Under the pieces are notes generated by a model, which did not search any database, was not told where the DNA came from, and saw only the letters and a list, made by a program, of their open reading frames with translations. Of a DNA stretch of 64,000 bases, positions 21,320 to 32,612 are shown piece by piece. The position numbers were made by a program, and so were the translations under genes. The stretch covers positions 58,573,295-58,637,294 of the forward strand of contig CM067370.1 of the NCBI GenBank assembly GCA_034401795.1. Reading direction: 5' to 3'. Positions within the stretch are counted from its first letter, which is position 1; the number at the start of each line of letters is the position of its first letter. The DNA comes from Chaetoderma sp. LZ-2023a. Taxonomy: Eukaryota; Mollusca; Caudofoveata; Chaetodermatida; Chaetodermatidae.

Positions 21320-21502
21320 ATCCAAAACAAAGTTCACCCACATACACCTATGTACAAAGCATCCACTTCATGGCGGTGAAACATGGAGGAAAAGTAAAAT
21401 CCTGGGCTCACAGCTTTGTAGTACTGCTGACATTGCTGCACGCTGCGTCATGGGGAACAGAATTTCCAGCCTTTCTGGAAGCTATGGATTCGTAGATCAA
21501 AG

Positions 21503-21829
21503 ATGCCCTTGATAAAAAGGCTACGTTTATACAATGCAACCTGCGTGTCCTTGATGCTGTATAACTGTAACAGTTGGGCAGCTCTAGACAAACTCGATTC
21601 CTGCCACCGCAAACACCTACGCACCATCACTGGACACCGATGGCCAGACATAATTTATAATGATGCACTATACAAGATGTGTAATACGTCACCTCTGTCT
21701 GTAAAAGTAGCCCAGCAAAGATGGTCCATGTTTGGTCATGTGCTAAGGATGCCAGAAGAGACACCAGCACAGAGCCTTGGAATTCGCCCTACTCAGAGCC
21801 AGCAAATACAAAACCTGGAGAGGATGTAA
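21503..21829 (+). pseudogene. LINE ORF2 C-terminal region
   Basis: A 108-residue frame with RLRLYNATCVSLMLYNCNSW, HRKHLRTITGHRWPD and VAQQRWSMFGHVLRMPEETP. This 'LYN-NSW ... R-I-G-RW-D ... GH-LRM' pattern is the post-RT region of many endonuclease-bearing LINEs. It follows the RT part above in a shifted frame. Confidence 0.88.
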
Positions 21830-22079
21830 TTGCATAAATCTGCTAAGTGTTGTACGAGGTGACCTCAATAAAGCAGGACTCGGTACACTCAAGTCAAGAA
21901 TGGACCTGAGAAAGCTAAGGATTTCGGCTGAGGACAAGACACAGTGGGCAAAAGCGAAGGACTGATTGCAGCTCTAGGATGTTTCTACTACTACAGCCAC
22001 AGAATACAGTAATCATCATATATGTGGGCAGTATAATATAGCATTTACTTTTTCTCTCCGTTTGTTCATTAGTCCATAC

Positions 22080-22724
22080 TCGCTTTAATTTCTATATTAC
22101 TCAAGATCTACTTAAGGGATCATCACCAAAATTGGCCTGTGTGTTACCATAATTTTGCACAGTTGTCTTGGTGTCTGAAAAACCCTATTAATTTCGGTTT
22201 AAAAATTCAAGGTCATAGTGACCCAATTAAGGAAACTGGGTTGTGTTTCTGGATGTAAACTACAGTACTACTTAATTTTTTAACTCATATCAGCCAAAAA
22301 CGGCATCTGCAGTGGTCTTGCAAAATGTCCATTTGCAGACCAAGCGAAGCCTATTTTTGAAAGTTTACCATTGGAATGCCTGGCTCGATAACCGAGCCAA
22401 TCATTCCAGTGGTAAATTTTCAAGAATAGGCTTCTTGGTCTGCAAATGGACATTTTATAAACAAATTTTAGGTTTATAGGGTTATGGGATCTTGACCAAA
22501 CTTAGCCTGTGTTGTCCTTGGGGTCCGAAGAAGCCTATTAATTTAGGGGGTGAAAGGTCAGTGACCTAATTAAGGAATTTGTGATTACCTTTAATTCTAA
22601 TATGCGCTTTGTGGCTGAGCGAAAGTCATCAGTGCGTCTCCATAAATAAACATGAACATAATATGCGGTGTCAATTTCCTTTGACACCGCACTCCTGGCA
22701 ATGTTTGTGCTACATTGGTCCATT
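22080..22724 (+). repeat. dispersed repeat with GTCA-type units, left part of an interrupted copy
   Basis: Two imperfect units share CTATTAATTT, CAAGGTCATAGTGACC and AATTAAGGAA (near 22170 and 22517). A third occurrence near 25437 begins a paralogous copy running to ~26060. At 22665-22692 it holds a strong hairpin, TGCGGTGTCAA paired with TTGACACCGCA. The copy is interrupted at 22724 by the hAT-type element and resumes at 25117 (GCGTGGTCGTGGAGC). Confidence 0.7.
22322..22456. repeat. 131 bp near-palindromic hairpin repeat, copy 1
   Basis: Begins AAAATGTCCATTTGCAGACC and ends with its complement (GGTCTGCAAATGGACATTTT). Almost the whole unit folds on itself around the centre GGCTCGATAACCGAGCC (22382-22398). 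Copies at 28680-28810 and 35735-35865 have the same length; more diverged ones lie at 59817-59940 and 60735-60862. Probably a foldback MITE. Confidence 0.85.
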
Positions 22725-25108
22725 TAGGGTTGCAAAATTCCCAGAAACCTTGAAGCTGGTAAATTTCCGCTGGAATTTTCAGGGAACATTGGGAATTTTC
22801 AGCAATAGATGGCACTCCTTCTGAACCATAAAGACCAGTCCACCATGGAGCAGACACGTACATTGGCTCTACTGTCCAGAGCCAATCTTTTGGCCAAGAT
22901 TGTTGTACTAGTATTTTTTCTTAACCATGTTATAGATCTTTTCTATACTCGCCATCAATAAGCCTTGTCCACTTTCTCATCACTGCGACTCTTAAATACC
23001 CAGGATCTAACATCTTAGCAGCAGCAGCAGCATGAGTTGGCTTTATACAGAAGTCTGGCCACTCAGTGAATTGTCAATTGAGTTTTATGCGCCTGAATAA
23101 AGTGTGAATGTATTATGTTATTGTGCACATCTGTCGCCCGTTTGTCCATCCATCTGTCTGATTATTGCCCGGTCCAGATTTCAGAGTTTTTCAACTTGCA
23201 TTGGGAAATGTTTCTTCAGCAGATATATCTCAATTGAAAGCCGTAATGCAAAATTTTCTTGCATGGTCAGATCTTATAGAGTCTTGAACTTAGACTTGTA
23301 TTTGTTTTAAATTTATGTTATCTATAGATGCAGTCATAATTGGTTTCTGCAATTAAGTCTGTCCATATTCACCAAAGTTATCTTTCTTGCAAAACGTGAG
23401 ATTGCTCAGAACAATGTGTACTGCTGAATAACTTGAAACCTTGATATGTTTACAACACAAAAACTTGTGTTCCTCTTGTGTCGCTACTAGTGTGGAAAAA
23501 ACTTGTTATTTTGTTTCAAGATGAAAGAATAGATTTGGATGGAACATTATCACTCTTAGCCATGGCTATTGCAGTGGCAATTGGTTGAATGGTCATCAGG
23601 TTGCTCATGTCCAAAATTCATCATTGTCCAAGATGACCTTCTTGACTTCTTTTTCACCTGCCAGATGCTCCATGATTGCCAATTCGTACAGAGATCCATT
23701 ACTCTAGAGCAGACATTCATATATTTTTATTTAGGCTCTCCACTTGCATTTAGTGGTTTTCCTTGTCAAATTCAGGCGTGATTTCCTCTTTATTCAATAT
23801 TTGTTTTGGAGAAAAGCCTACATTGATCACTTAATGATGTTATATGTACTATCAGCCATTACCTTCTTGAGGAGGATGTTCATGGAATTCAAACTCGTGA
23901 TAATGATCATGAAGGTCGAGGCTTTGTGCTGCTCATTGTACACAGGGCTTATGTGTGAGTATTCTATGTGAACTTATTCCCAGGCAGTCTTCATATATTC
24001 ACACCGTTGTCAGTGAGTAAGGAATTTACTTTTTGTGGACCAATCTCTCTAATGACAGCTTTGTTAGTTTTAACATAAATACACATTTATCAAACCAAAT
24101 CATATAGAAATGTATCTTACCGTGTGATTATCTTGACAAAAAGCAAATCAAAATACATACAGTATTAGCTCACTGGCCTGAAAGTCCATCGTCCGTCAAC
24201 TTTTTCTTTAAAATGCTACTCCTCCTTAACCGTTAGGCAGATTTTTACCAAATTTGGGTCAAAGTGTCCTATCATGCACGACTCCAGAACATCCATTAAA
24301 AATTTTGACCCATTCATGTTTTGGGTCAAAATTTTAGATTTTATTAAAAATTTACCAGAAATTGTCAAATTGCTTCTTTTCCTTACTATTTGAAGCAATT
24401 TCAACCAAATTTTGCTGAAATGAACCTATGATCATAGGCTCTAGAACATACATTCAGAATTTTTATTCGTAAATTTTTCTGTTGAAAATCGATTTTATTT
24501 CAATTTTACTAGAAATTATCAAATAGCTTCTAACAATTTTAACCGATTTCATCCAGATTGAGTTAGAACGATCATTTAATGGTGGGCTCTAGAAATTCCA
24601 TTGATAATTTTGATTTGCCAATTTTTGGGTGAAAATCTGAGATTTTATGTAAAACTTACCAGAAATTGTCAAATCGCTTCTTATCAACTTAATTGATTTC
24701 AAGCCAGTTTGGCCATCCTATGATCTTAGATTTTATTAAAAATTTACCGGAAATTCTCAAATTGCTTCTTACTGCTTTGAGCAATTTCAACCAAATTTGG
24801 CTGAAATGATATGATGGTCATAGGCTCTAGAACTTTAAATTTTTCTGGTAGCCATCTTGTTTAATGTAAATAAACATGTATATTTAAATGCAAATGTTTC
24901 AAATGCTAATGGTCCAGGTGAGTGTCACAGGCCCTTGGGCTTCTTGTTTCATATTGTTATTTAAGTAAAATGTCAATGTATGCATGAATAGACCATCACA
25001 ATGAAAATTCCCCAATATTCCCAAAATTCCCGCCTTCTGAAAATTCCCGAAATATTCCATGGAAACGTTCCAAAATTCTCGTAAAGTTTCCATGTCTTTG
25101 CAACCCTA
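22725..25108. mobile_element. hAT-type DNA transposon, non-autonomous (2.4 kb)
   Basis: Both ends carry the 12 bp inverted repeat TAGGGTTGCAAA, and the element is flanked by a perfect 8 bp direct repeat GGTCCATT (22717-22724, 25109-25116), the target-duplication length of hAT elements. Subterminal regions are rich in GGAATTTTC/GAAAATTCC words in both orientations. No transposase frame was found. It contains a complete copy of the hairpin-ended repeat (24165-24953). It sits in the GPN3 intron, ending only 88 bases before the terminal exon. Confidence 0.88.
24165..24953 (+). repeat. hairpin-ended repeat, copy 2
   Basis: Starts AGCTCACTGGCCTGAAAG, followed by CCGTCAAC, and ends GGCCCTTGGGCTTCTTGTTT. 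The core is made of degenerate units with CCAGAAATTGTCAAATTGCTT and TTTCAACCAAATTTGGCTGAA words, roughly 150-180 bases each. It is nested inside the hAT-type element. Confidence 0.8.
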
Positions 25109-25196
25109 GGTCCATTGCGTGGTCGTGGAGCATAGATTTTAGCAATCGCTGATTGTCATTCTTGCTATATGTATTTTCTCTGCTTATATGTTTCAG

Positions 25197-25235
25197 GAGC
25201 CAGGTGAAGATATGCCGGATGATGACGAAGGATAG
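25197..25235 (+). CDS. GPN3: GPN3 GTPase, terminal exon
   Basis: After a pyrimidine-rich tract and acceptor (TGTTTCAG/GAG), 12 codons encode EPGEDMPDDDEG before the TAG at 25233. Phase 0 agrees with the exon ending at 6383, and an acidic tail after YGED is what GPN3 proteins end with. If correct, the intron is 18,813 bases long. The tail is too short and variable to prove by sequence alone; the downstream poly(A) signal supports a terminal exon. Confidence 0.62.
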   Translation, partial: EPGEDMPDDDEG

Positions 25236-25250
25236 CAGAAAAGGACATAG

Positions 25251-25256
25251 AATAAA
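25251..25256 (+). terminator. poly(A) signal AATAAA for GPN3
   Basis: AATAAA lies 15 bases after the stop codon, followed by a T-rich stretch (TTTATTTATT) and further by GTTTTGCCTG. It implies an unusually short 3' UTR. Confidence 0.6.
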
Positions 25257-26269
25257 ATTTATTTATTAAAAACCTAACTGTTTTGCCTGCAGTCGTTAAT
25301 GACACGATGCCCCGATTTCATTGTGTATGTATTAAACAAGGAAGTAGGTCAGATTGTTCTAGTTCTTATGTGTAAACATTAGATTTTACCCATTTGCTTT
25401 TTCTGTTGGTTTATTTGTTCGATTTCATTTCTGTGCCTGAAGAAGCCTATTAAGGTTGGGATCAAAAGGTCAAAGGTGAAGATGATTTTCGGTTGCATTT
25501 CTGGATGATAACTAGTTCTACTGAAGGCATCTTCACCAAAGTTCACGGTCACAGTGACCCAATTAAGAAAATTTGTGATTACTCTTCATTCTAATTATAT
25601 GCCGTCACCATCCAATTATATAGACCTTTCAGATTTTCCTGAATCTCATATTTTTAGACTACCCACAAAGTTGTGAAATCCTACAGTCACACCCTATCTT
25701 GTATTTGAAATTTGAACCAAATAGGACAACATAAACATAGATGCAGAATTTTATCTTACTTGGATCTGGCTTACATTATCTGGATCGCAGCCAAAGTCCT
25801 CTTGCTCGGTAAGTTGCTTTGTTGTGCTAAAATTTGAGCCAAATCAGAACAGTGGTTTGAGATACAACTCCAGACAGACAGGCAGGCAATATCCTCTTTC
25901 CTGTTGCGGGGCCATGGTAATAAGCATGAACACAATATGCTGTGTCAATTTCAATTGGCACTGCACTGCTAGACACATGCTACATTGATCCATTGCGTGA
26001 TGGTGAAGGGGGGGGGGGGGGCGGCATAGATTTCAGCAATCTCACATTGTCATCAATCATTTCTCATTGGTTCCATTACTGAAAACCTCCGAGGTTTTCT
26101 GAGATATCTCTGACATCAAATGTACTTAATTTTACCCCCTACCAAATATATATATATTGGTATATGGCATTTGCTCTTTCTATCTTTAGGCTATCTTCAT
26201 TTCTTCTGGAGGGGTCTTCACCAAACTTGGGTGGAAGGCTGGCTGTGGGAGTATGAAGATGATTGATTA
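25257..26269. repeat. second copy of the GTCA-type dispersed repeat
   Basis: From about 25430 this repeats 22170-22724: GAAGCCTATTAA, CACAGTGACCCAATTAAG, TGCTGTGTCAATTTC hairpin arm near 25937, and CATTGATCCATTGCGTG near 25966. Here the last word is uninterrupted, so it is an intact equivalent of the site into which the hAT-type element inserted (22717/25109). A G run of about 14 lies at 26008-26022. Confidence 0.7.
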
Positions 26270-26605
26270 TGGGGTCATAGTTACAGAATTAAACCACTAT
26301 CATTATCAAAAAGGCAGATAAAGGCCTAGTTACAAAGACAACACACAGCTGTCAAACACAAAATTCTATCAGAAGCTGTCATCTGATGACAGAAACACAG
26401 AGATTTGGTCCATAATCGTCTGGACCAATTGCTTAGGGACGGCGAAATAGATTCTATCACAGCAAACACACTCATCCCAAAAGCTTTGACAACAGTGAGA
26501 TTCTATGTTACCTAAAATACACGAAAGTAAGAAAGATAATCTCATTCTAGGCCGACAAATTATCAGTGGCATAAGATGTCCAACAAAACTAATTAGCATG
26601 GCCCG
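26270..26605 (+). pseudogene. Penelope-like element RT fragment
   Basis: Mixed frames give DKGLVTKTT, then FYQKLSSDDRNTEIWS, then YLPKIHES-like and GRQIISGIRCPTKLIS. The box 'LPKIHK ... GRPIVSG-CPT--IS' is diagnostic of Penelope-like RTs. Stops and two or three frame changes make it a relic. It ends abruptly at ~26600 where a palindrome-rich repeat begins. Confidence 0.8.
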
Positions 26606-28079
26606 TATTCATGGCGCGTACTTAGCGCCTAAGATGACGTTCTTAGCGCTAAGAACTACGTCTTAGTAAAAATCGGTATTCATGGTTCTTAGGCCTAAGA
26701 ACGTTCTTAAATCTTTCTTAATTTATGACAGGTACCCCCATAGCGTAAATCCACTAAGAAAGTTCTTAGTGAAAATTTCTTCTTGTTTTGTGTATGTTCA
26801 GCTACGCAAAACTACCCACACTAATTATTTGAAACAAATGTAGATTGGATACATGTATTATTTATACTTGCAGCAGAATGATTTGGCTTTTCTTACCATT
26901 ATGATGTTAAATTGTGACGTCATACTGCGGTGACAAGCTACGTGCACAGTGCGACCCAGAATTCATTTAGTGTTGAAATATTGAAGGCTAGTTATGACGC
27001 CAAACACTTCTTTAATTTGTTTGTTGGGCAAAGCGCGAAAAATTATGCTTTCATATAATTTAAATAAAAGAAAATATATTGTTTGCGTATTTTCGAATAC
27101 TTTAGTAGTAAATTTTGCCACGGAAAGTAATCTTTTTCAATTTCTCATGAGAATCACGGAGAAATGTCATCGTGTGAATGATCGTTGTGGTATGATGTCA
27201 TCGCGTGAATAATATTTTGTTGTCGATGATTCAGCCACTCCTGCACATCACCATATCAATGAGATACAATTTAGAGGAACATTATAGAGGCTGTTAAACT
27301 ACAGAAATATGTGCGAGCTAGCGTGTGCGTGAATGCATGGTATCTGCGTGTACGTGGACATGAAGATGTAGGCCACATGTATGGCTTTAAATGTTTATAG
27401 GCTACGTGTTTGCCTACAGTACAGCTCATAAATTTACAGATAACATGTGTGTTTCCAAAGCAAAAACAAGACACGCAGTTGCATTAGGCCTACTTTTTAT
27501 TTTGTTGTGGAAACATATTAGGTTATTTCTGAGCTGTACTATAAGTAGTTCCCAATCCATATGTATACAAGTGCCTACGTACGCGTACACGCACGCACAC
27601 GTAATTGCATATAGGCCTATAGGGCTAGGCCCCATGTGCATGAGTGTGTATGTATATATGTAACGCGCCAATATAGAATTTGCGCCGTTGGTCTTGTGCC
27701 GTTGATCAATAGTGAATTTGATATCGGCGAGCCAATTGGTCAACGGCGCATGGGACCACTATCAATTGCTATATTTGTGCTGATATGAAACAATGAGTTT
27801 GCACACATTTCTGATCACCTGCTTGCTAAAGCACCCAGTCAAATTAGTTTCAAAATATTCAACAGCTTACCTGTATGCATATAGTTACCATGAAATTGGA
27901 ATTCTGGTAATTTTGGAATCAAAGTAGGGCCTATAGTCGTCTATATATCGTCTATATAAATCGCCCCAACATAAGTATGGACGGAGCTTAACTAGAGATT
28001 GCCGGGGCATAGCTAGAAATGGATCCCTCTATTACTGCACAAACACACACGCACGCACGCACACATGCGCCCACGCACG
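26606..28079. other. palindrome-rich repeat then featureless DNA
   Basis: 26606-26790 contains two related units beginning GTATTCATGG, with perfect palindromes GTTCTTAGCGCTAAGAAC (26639-26656) and TTCTTAGGCCTAAGAA (26686-26701), probably the tip of a DNA transposon. The rest, to 28079, has no gene that I can support; short CA/GCAC-rich runs lie near 27590 and 28045-28080. Confidence 0.5.
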
Positions 28080-28575
28080 CACAGGACGAAACAATCCTCA
28101 ATTTCTTTCAAAAGACTAAGTTTCACCTAAAAATTTATCAATCAAAATTCTGAATAGAAGTTCTAAAGCCCGCTATAGGATCCTTGCAGCAAAATTTAGT
28201 TGAAGTACATCAAGAAGCTAAGGAGGCAATAAATTTGGACACTTTCCAAAATTCTCACCAAAAAAAAATCGCCAATCAAAAATTTGAATAGTTCTAGAGC
28301 CTCCATGGGATCCTCCAAGCAAAATTTGGCTTAAATCCGCCAAGAATCTGAGGAGATGCATTTTGACACCTTCTGGTAAATTTTTATAAGATCTAAGATG
28401 TTTGACCAAGAAATTGAATAGAAGTTCTAGAGCATACCTCCATAGGATCCTTCCAGGCAAATTTGGTTAAAATTTGCCAAGTGGTTTAGGAGGAGATACC
28501 TTTTAAAGCAAAAGTTAATGGGCGGATGGACAGACAATGGCATAAGCTCACTTGGTCATTCTGGGCAGTTGAGCT
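28080..28575 (-). repeat. hairpin-ended repeat, copy 3 (3' truncated)
   Basis: On the minus strand it opens near 28575 with AGCTCAACTGCCC...AAGTGAGCTTATGCCATTG, then ~120 bp units with ATCCTATGGAGG, CAAATTTGGTTAAAATTTGCC and GGAGGAGAT. The 3' terminal GGGCCTCTTGTTT block was not found, so the copy is incomplete. Confidence 0.7.
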
Positions 28576-28679
28576 AACAAACCAGTGAGAAACCCGCAAC
28601 ACAAAGAACTGCAACATTTGCGCTTGTATGGCTAGAGAAAGACATAACACTAAGGGTCCAATTTGGTCAAGAAAATTTA

Positions 28680-28810
28680 AATGTCCATTTACAGGTCATG
28701 AGAATACAATTTTTGAAAATTTATCACTGGAATGACTGGCTCGGTCATCGAGCCAGGCATTCCTGTGGTAAATTTAAAAAAACTATTCTCTCGGCCTGTA
28801 AATGGACATT
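28680..28810. repeat. 131 bp near-palindromic hairpin repeat, copy 2
   Basis: AATGTCCATTTACAGG at the left pairs with CCTGTAAATGGACATT at the right. The centre is TGGCTCGGTCATCGAGCCA. Exactly the length of copy 1. Confidence 0.88.
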
Positions 28811-28842
28811 CCGCAAGACTATAACAGAGGCCGGTATGACCA

Positions 28843-31800
28843 TTAACTCTTACCACTCCGATGTCAATATTCTATCTTTTACTGCGTCAATAGAAAGGAA
28901 ACTGGACATTTTTCAAAACTTTTGGCATACGATGTTGCTGTCTGTGACAGCACCATCTTCCACCAAATTTGTTGAAAAGTGAACACCAGTTAATTTTTAG
29001 CTCACCTGGCCTGAAAGGCCAAGTGAGCTTACGCCGTGGCGACCGTCTGTCAACTTTTTCTTTAAACGACTTCTTCTCAAGAACCACTGGGCCGATTTCA
29101 ATTATATTTGGCAGGAAGCATCCCTAGGGCATAGAGATTCAAGTTTGTTCAAACGAAGCCGATCGGCCAAAATCCAAGATGGCCGCCAGCTAGAATAGCC
29201 AATTTTTAGAAACACTAAAAAATCTTATCCGAAACCGCTGGAGGAATTGATTCAAAACTCATACATCATCTAGTGCAACGGTGGACCCAAGTTTGTTCAC
29301 GGCAACCTGATTGGACGATTTGCCTGGCGGCCATCTTGGATGACCTAGTTTTCGCGAAAACGACTTCTCCCGAACCACTGAAAGGCGACCTGAAATTTTG
29401 TAAATATGCTTAGGGACCAAGCGCCTTTCAAGTTTGTTCAAGGAAATTTTGTTAGTTAAAACATATGGCCGCCATCAACCAATCGAAATTTAGCGTTTCT
29501 TGGTCATATTGGCTTTTTTGTATTTGATGTATTTTGATGGCGAAAATTGCTTTATATATGCTTATCAGTGTGGCCAGTTCAAATATCCCACTTTCGAGAC
29601 TGTCGGATAAACGGTTTTCCTGCCATCTTGGTTTGCTTTCCGGCCATATTCTCCCATAGTAAAGCAATGGGCCCATAGTAAAGCAATGCGGAATTCTTTA
29701 AAACAACTTCTCAAGAACCACTGGGCCGATTTCAATTATATTTGGGAGGAAGCATTCATAGGGCAGAGATCTAAGGTTGTTCAAACGAAGCGGATGTCAA
29801 AATCCAAGATGGCCGCCGGCCAAAATGGCTGATTTTTAGAAACACTTTAAAAAATCTCCAAAACCGCTGGAAGAATTGATTCAAAACTCATAACACATCA
29901 TCTGTGGCAACGGTAGACCCAAGTTTGTTCAAGGCAACCTGATTGGCCGATTTGCTTGGCGACCATCTTGGATGACCTAGTTTTCGCGAAAACGACCTCC
30001 CAAACCACTGAAGGGATAGAGCTCAAATTTTTTTAATTTGCTTAGGGACCAAGCGCCTTTCAAATTTGTTCAAGGAAATTTTGTTCGTTAAAAAATATGG
30101 CCGCCATCAACCAATCAAAATTTAGCGTTTCTTGGTCATATTGGCTTTTTTGTATTTGATGTATTTTGATGGCGAAAATTGCCTTATATATGCTTATCAG
30201 TGTGGCCAGTTCAAATATCCCACTTTCGAGACTGTCGGATAAACGGTTTCCCAGCCATCTTGGTTTGCTTTCCTGCCATAGTCTCCCATAGTAAAGCAAT
30301 GGGCCCATAGTAAAGCAATGGAGAATTCTTTAAACAACTTCTTCTCAAGAACTACTGGGCCGATTTCAATTATTTTTGGGAGGAAGCATTCATAGGGCAT
30401 AGAGATCTAAGTTTGTTCAAACGAAGCGGATCGGTCAAAATCCAAGATGGCCACCAGCCAAAATGGCCGATTTTTAGACACTAAGAAATCTTCGAAACCG
30501 CAAGAGGAATTGATTCAATACTCATAACACATCATCTATGGCAACGTTAGACCCAAGTTTATTCAAGCCAACCTAATTGGCCTATTTGCTTGGTGGCCAT
30601 CTTGGATGATGTGGTTTTGCCCGAAAATGACTTCTTCTCTCGAGCCGCTGAAGGGATAGAGCTGAAATTTAATAAATATGCTTGAGGACCAAGGGCCATT
30701 CAAATTTGTTCAAAGGAATTTCGTATGTTAAAAATCATGGCCGTCATCAACCAATCAAAATTTAGCAGTTGTTGGTCATACTGTTTTTTATGCTTATCAG
30801 GGTGCCGAGTTCAAATATGCCACTTTCGAGACTGTCGGATAAATGGTTTGGCTACCATCTTGGTTTGTTTTCCCGCCATAGGCTCCCATAGTAAAGCAAT
30901 GGGGCCATAGTAAGGCAATGGGGAATTCTTTAAACGACTTCTTCTCAAGAACCACTGGGCCGATTTCAAATTATATTTGGCAGGAAGCATCCATAGGGCA
31001 TACAGATCTAATTTTGTTCAAACGAAGCGGATCGGTCAAAATCCAAGATTACCACTAAAAAATCTCCGAAACCGCTGGAGGAATTGATTCAAAACTCATA
31101 CATAATCTATGGCAACATTAGACCCAAGCTTATTCAAGGCAACCTGATTGGCCTATTTGCTTGACGGCCATCTTGGATGACGTAGTTTTCGCGAAAGCGA
31201 CTTCTCCCGAACCGCTGAAGGGATAGCGCTGAAATTTGGTAAATATGCTTAGGGACCAAGGGCCATTCAAATTTGTTCAAAGGAAGTTTGTAAGTTTAAA
31301 AACATGGCCAGCATCAACCAATCAAAATTGAGCTTTTTGTCATATTGGCGTTTTTGTATTTGATGTATTTTGATAGCGAAAATTGCTGTATATATGCTTA
31401 TCAGGGTGGCGAGTTCAAATATGCCACTTTCGAGACTGTTGGATAAACGGTTTGACTGCCATCTTGGTTTGCTTTCCTGGCATAGACTCCCATAGTAAAG
31501 CAATGGGCCCATAGTAAAACAATGGGGAATTCTTTAAACAACTTCTCAAGAACCACTGGCCGATTTCAATTATATTTGGCAGAATGCAGCCTTAGGGCAT
31601 AGAGGTCTAAGTTTGTTCAAACGAAGCTGATCGGCCAAAATCCAAGATGGCCACCGGCTAAACCAGCCAATCTTTAGAAATGTCTTTAAAAATCTCCGAA
31701 ACGGCTTGGGGGTTGATTCAAAACTCATGAAACATCATCTAATGCAGGAGGAGAACCAATTTGTTCAAGAGAATCTGATTGGTCCATTGGCTTGGTGGCC

Positions 31801-32111
31801 ATCTTGGATGACCTAGTTTTCACGAAAACAACTTCGTATCCAGAATCGTTGAATGGATTGGGCCGAAATTTGGGAGATATGATAAGGTACTAAGGGCCAT
31901 TAAGTTTTGTTCAAAAGTAGTTGATACATAAAGAAGCATGTCTTCTGTTTTCTTGTTATAATTCTGCTCAACTCTGTAGGGTTCTACTTATTGTTGATGG
32001 CCTTTCTGGTTGAAATGCCTATGATGCAGGTGAGCGATGCAGGCCCCTTGGGCCTCTTGTTTAATTTAATTTGAAAATTTAAAGTTTTGACACCAGAGTG
32101 GTAAGGGTTAA
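28843..32111. mobile_element. TTAA-flanked MITE split by a 3.06 kb repeat
   Basis: The ends are TTAACTCTTACCACTCCGAT and, inverted, TTAACCCTTACCACTCTGGT, each starting with TTAA, the target of piggyBac-type elements. The same MITE is uninterrupted at 44009-44208. Alignment of the two shows that 28999-32062 was inserted at an AT-rich point (after GTTAATTTTT, before TTTAATTTAATT). Confidence 0.82.
28999..32062 (+). repeat. hairpin-ended repeat, copy 4, with five ~610 bp units
   Basis: Opens with the stem-loop AGCTCACCTGGCC-TGAAA-GGCCAAGTGAGCT (28999-29029) and closes GGCCCCTTGGGCCTCTTGTTT-like at 32062. The core holds five units starting near 29069, 29703, 30337, 30937 and 31539 (anchor TTCTCAAGAACCACTGGGCC), so the period is about 600-635. 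Each unit repeatedly contains CCAAGATGGCCGCC or its complement, close to the YY1 binding consensus. No coding potential. Confidence 0.88.
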
Positions 32112-32122
32112 ATGTACCCATA

Positions 32123-32612
32123 CGGGACTTGTTGCAGAGCCAACCCAGAAACATTGTCTATCTTCTAATGTGCAAATTATGCCACAAACAATACATGGAG
32201 AAACACAGACCATTCAAACCATGATCCAAGAGCATCTATGTTCCATCACAAATCTATCATAGATGAGAGTGGAAACTGAGGAAAACACTGAAAAAGTTTG
32301 AAAAACACTTACACCCCCTCCCCTTAGAAAAAGGTGTCAAAGGTATTTAATCAAAAGCAGCTTTTGAAATCCCAATTTTATCCAAAAACACTCATGTATG
32401 ATCAATACAAAAATGAGAGATATGATACTCCAGTATCCACACATTTCAACAAACAGAACCACAACAGAAACCATATTAGGTTCTGCATCATTCAAGTGGT
32501 CCCCTCAGATCTGACAGACCCTAACTCCACCCCATGCAGGAAAGAAAAAGAAAGCCATTGGATCAACCAGATTCACACACTGGAACAAATTGGAGTCAAT
32601 CTATCAGGATAA
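32123..32612 (+). pseudogene. Penelope-like element, GIY-YIG C-terminal fragment
   Basis: An upstream frame gives RNIVYLLMCKLCHKQY, matching the 'NIVY-I-C--C-K-YIGET' start of the Penelope GIY-YIG domain (the Gly-Glu-Thr is now altered). The 32334-32612 frame then gives YDTPVSTHFNKQNHNRNHIR, KEKESHWINQIHTLEQIGVN, matching 'V--HFN---H-----I ... E--WI--L-T--P-GLN'. The gap between has stops. Penelope elements encode RT plus this endonuclease. The RT part is missing here, and the fragment lies between two oppositely oriented hairpin-ended repeats. Confidence 0.82.

Larger units (their letters stand above)
20630..22018 (+). mobile_element. endonuclease-type LINE, 5'-truncated copy with RT
   Basis: A + strand copy of the same LINE family, from the RT N-terminal box to a 3' end in ATACAGTAATCAT. 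It carries RT motifs and the C-terminal region but no endonuclease, as expected of 5' truncation. The last ~300 bases are the reverse complement of 17397-17640. Several stops show it is not active. Confidence 0.88.

Noticed and set aside
27660-27780. Inverted repeat with GCGCCGTTG / CAACGGCGC
   Set aside because: The arms pair only over ~10 bases and the rest does not fold; it is not enough to call an element.
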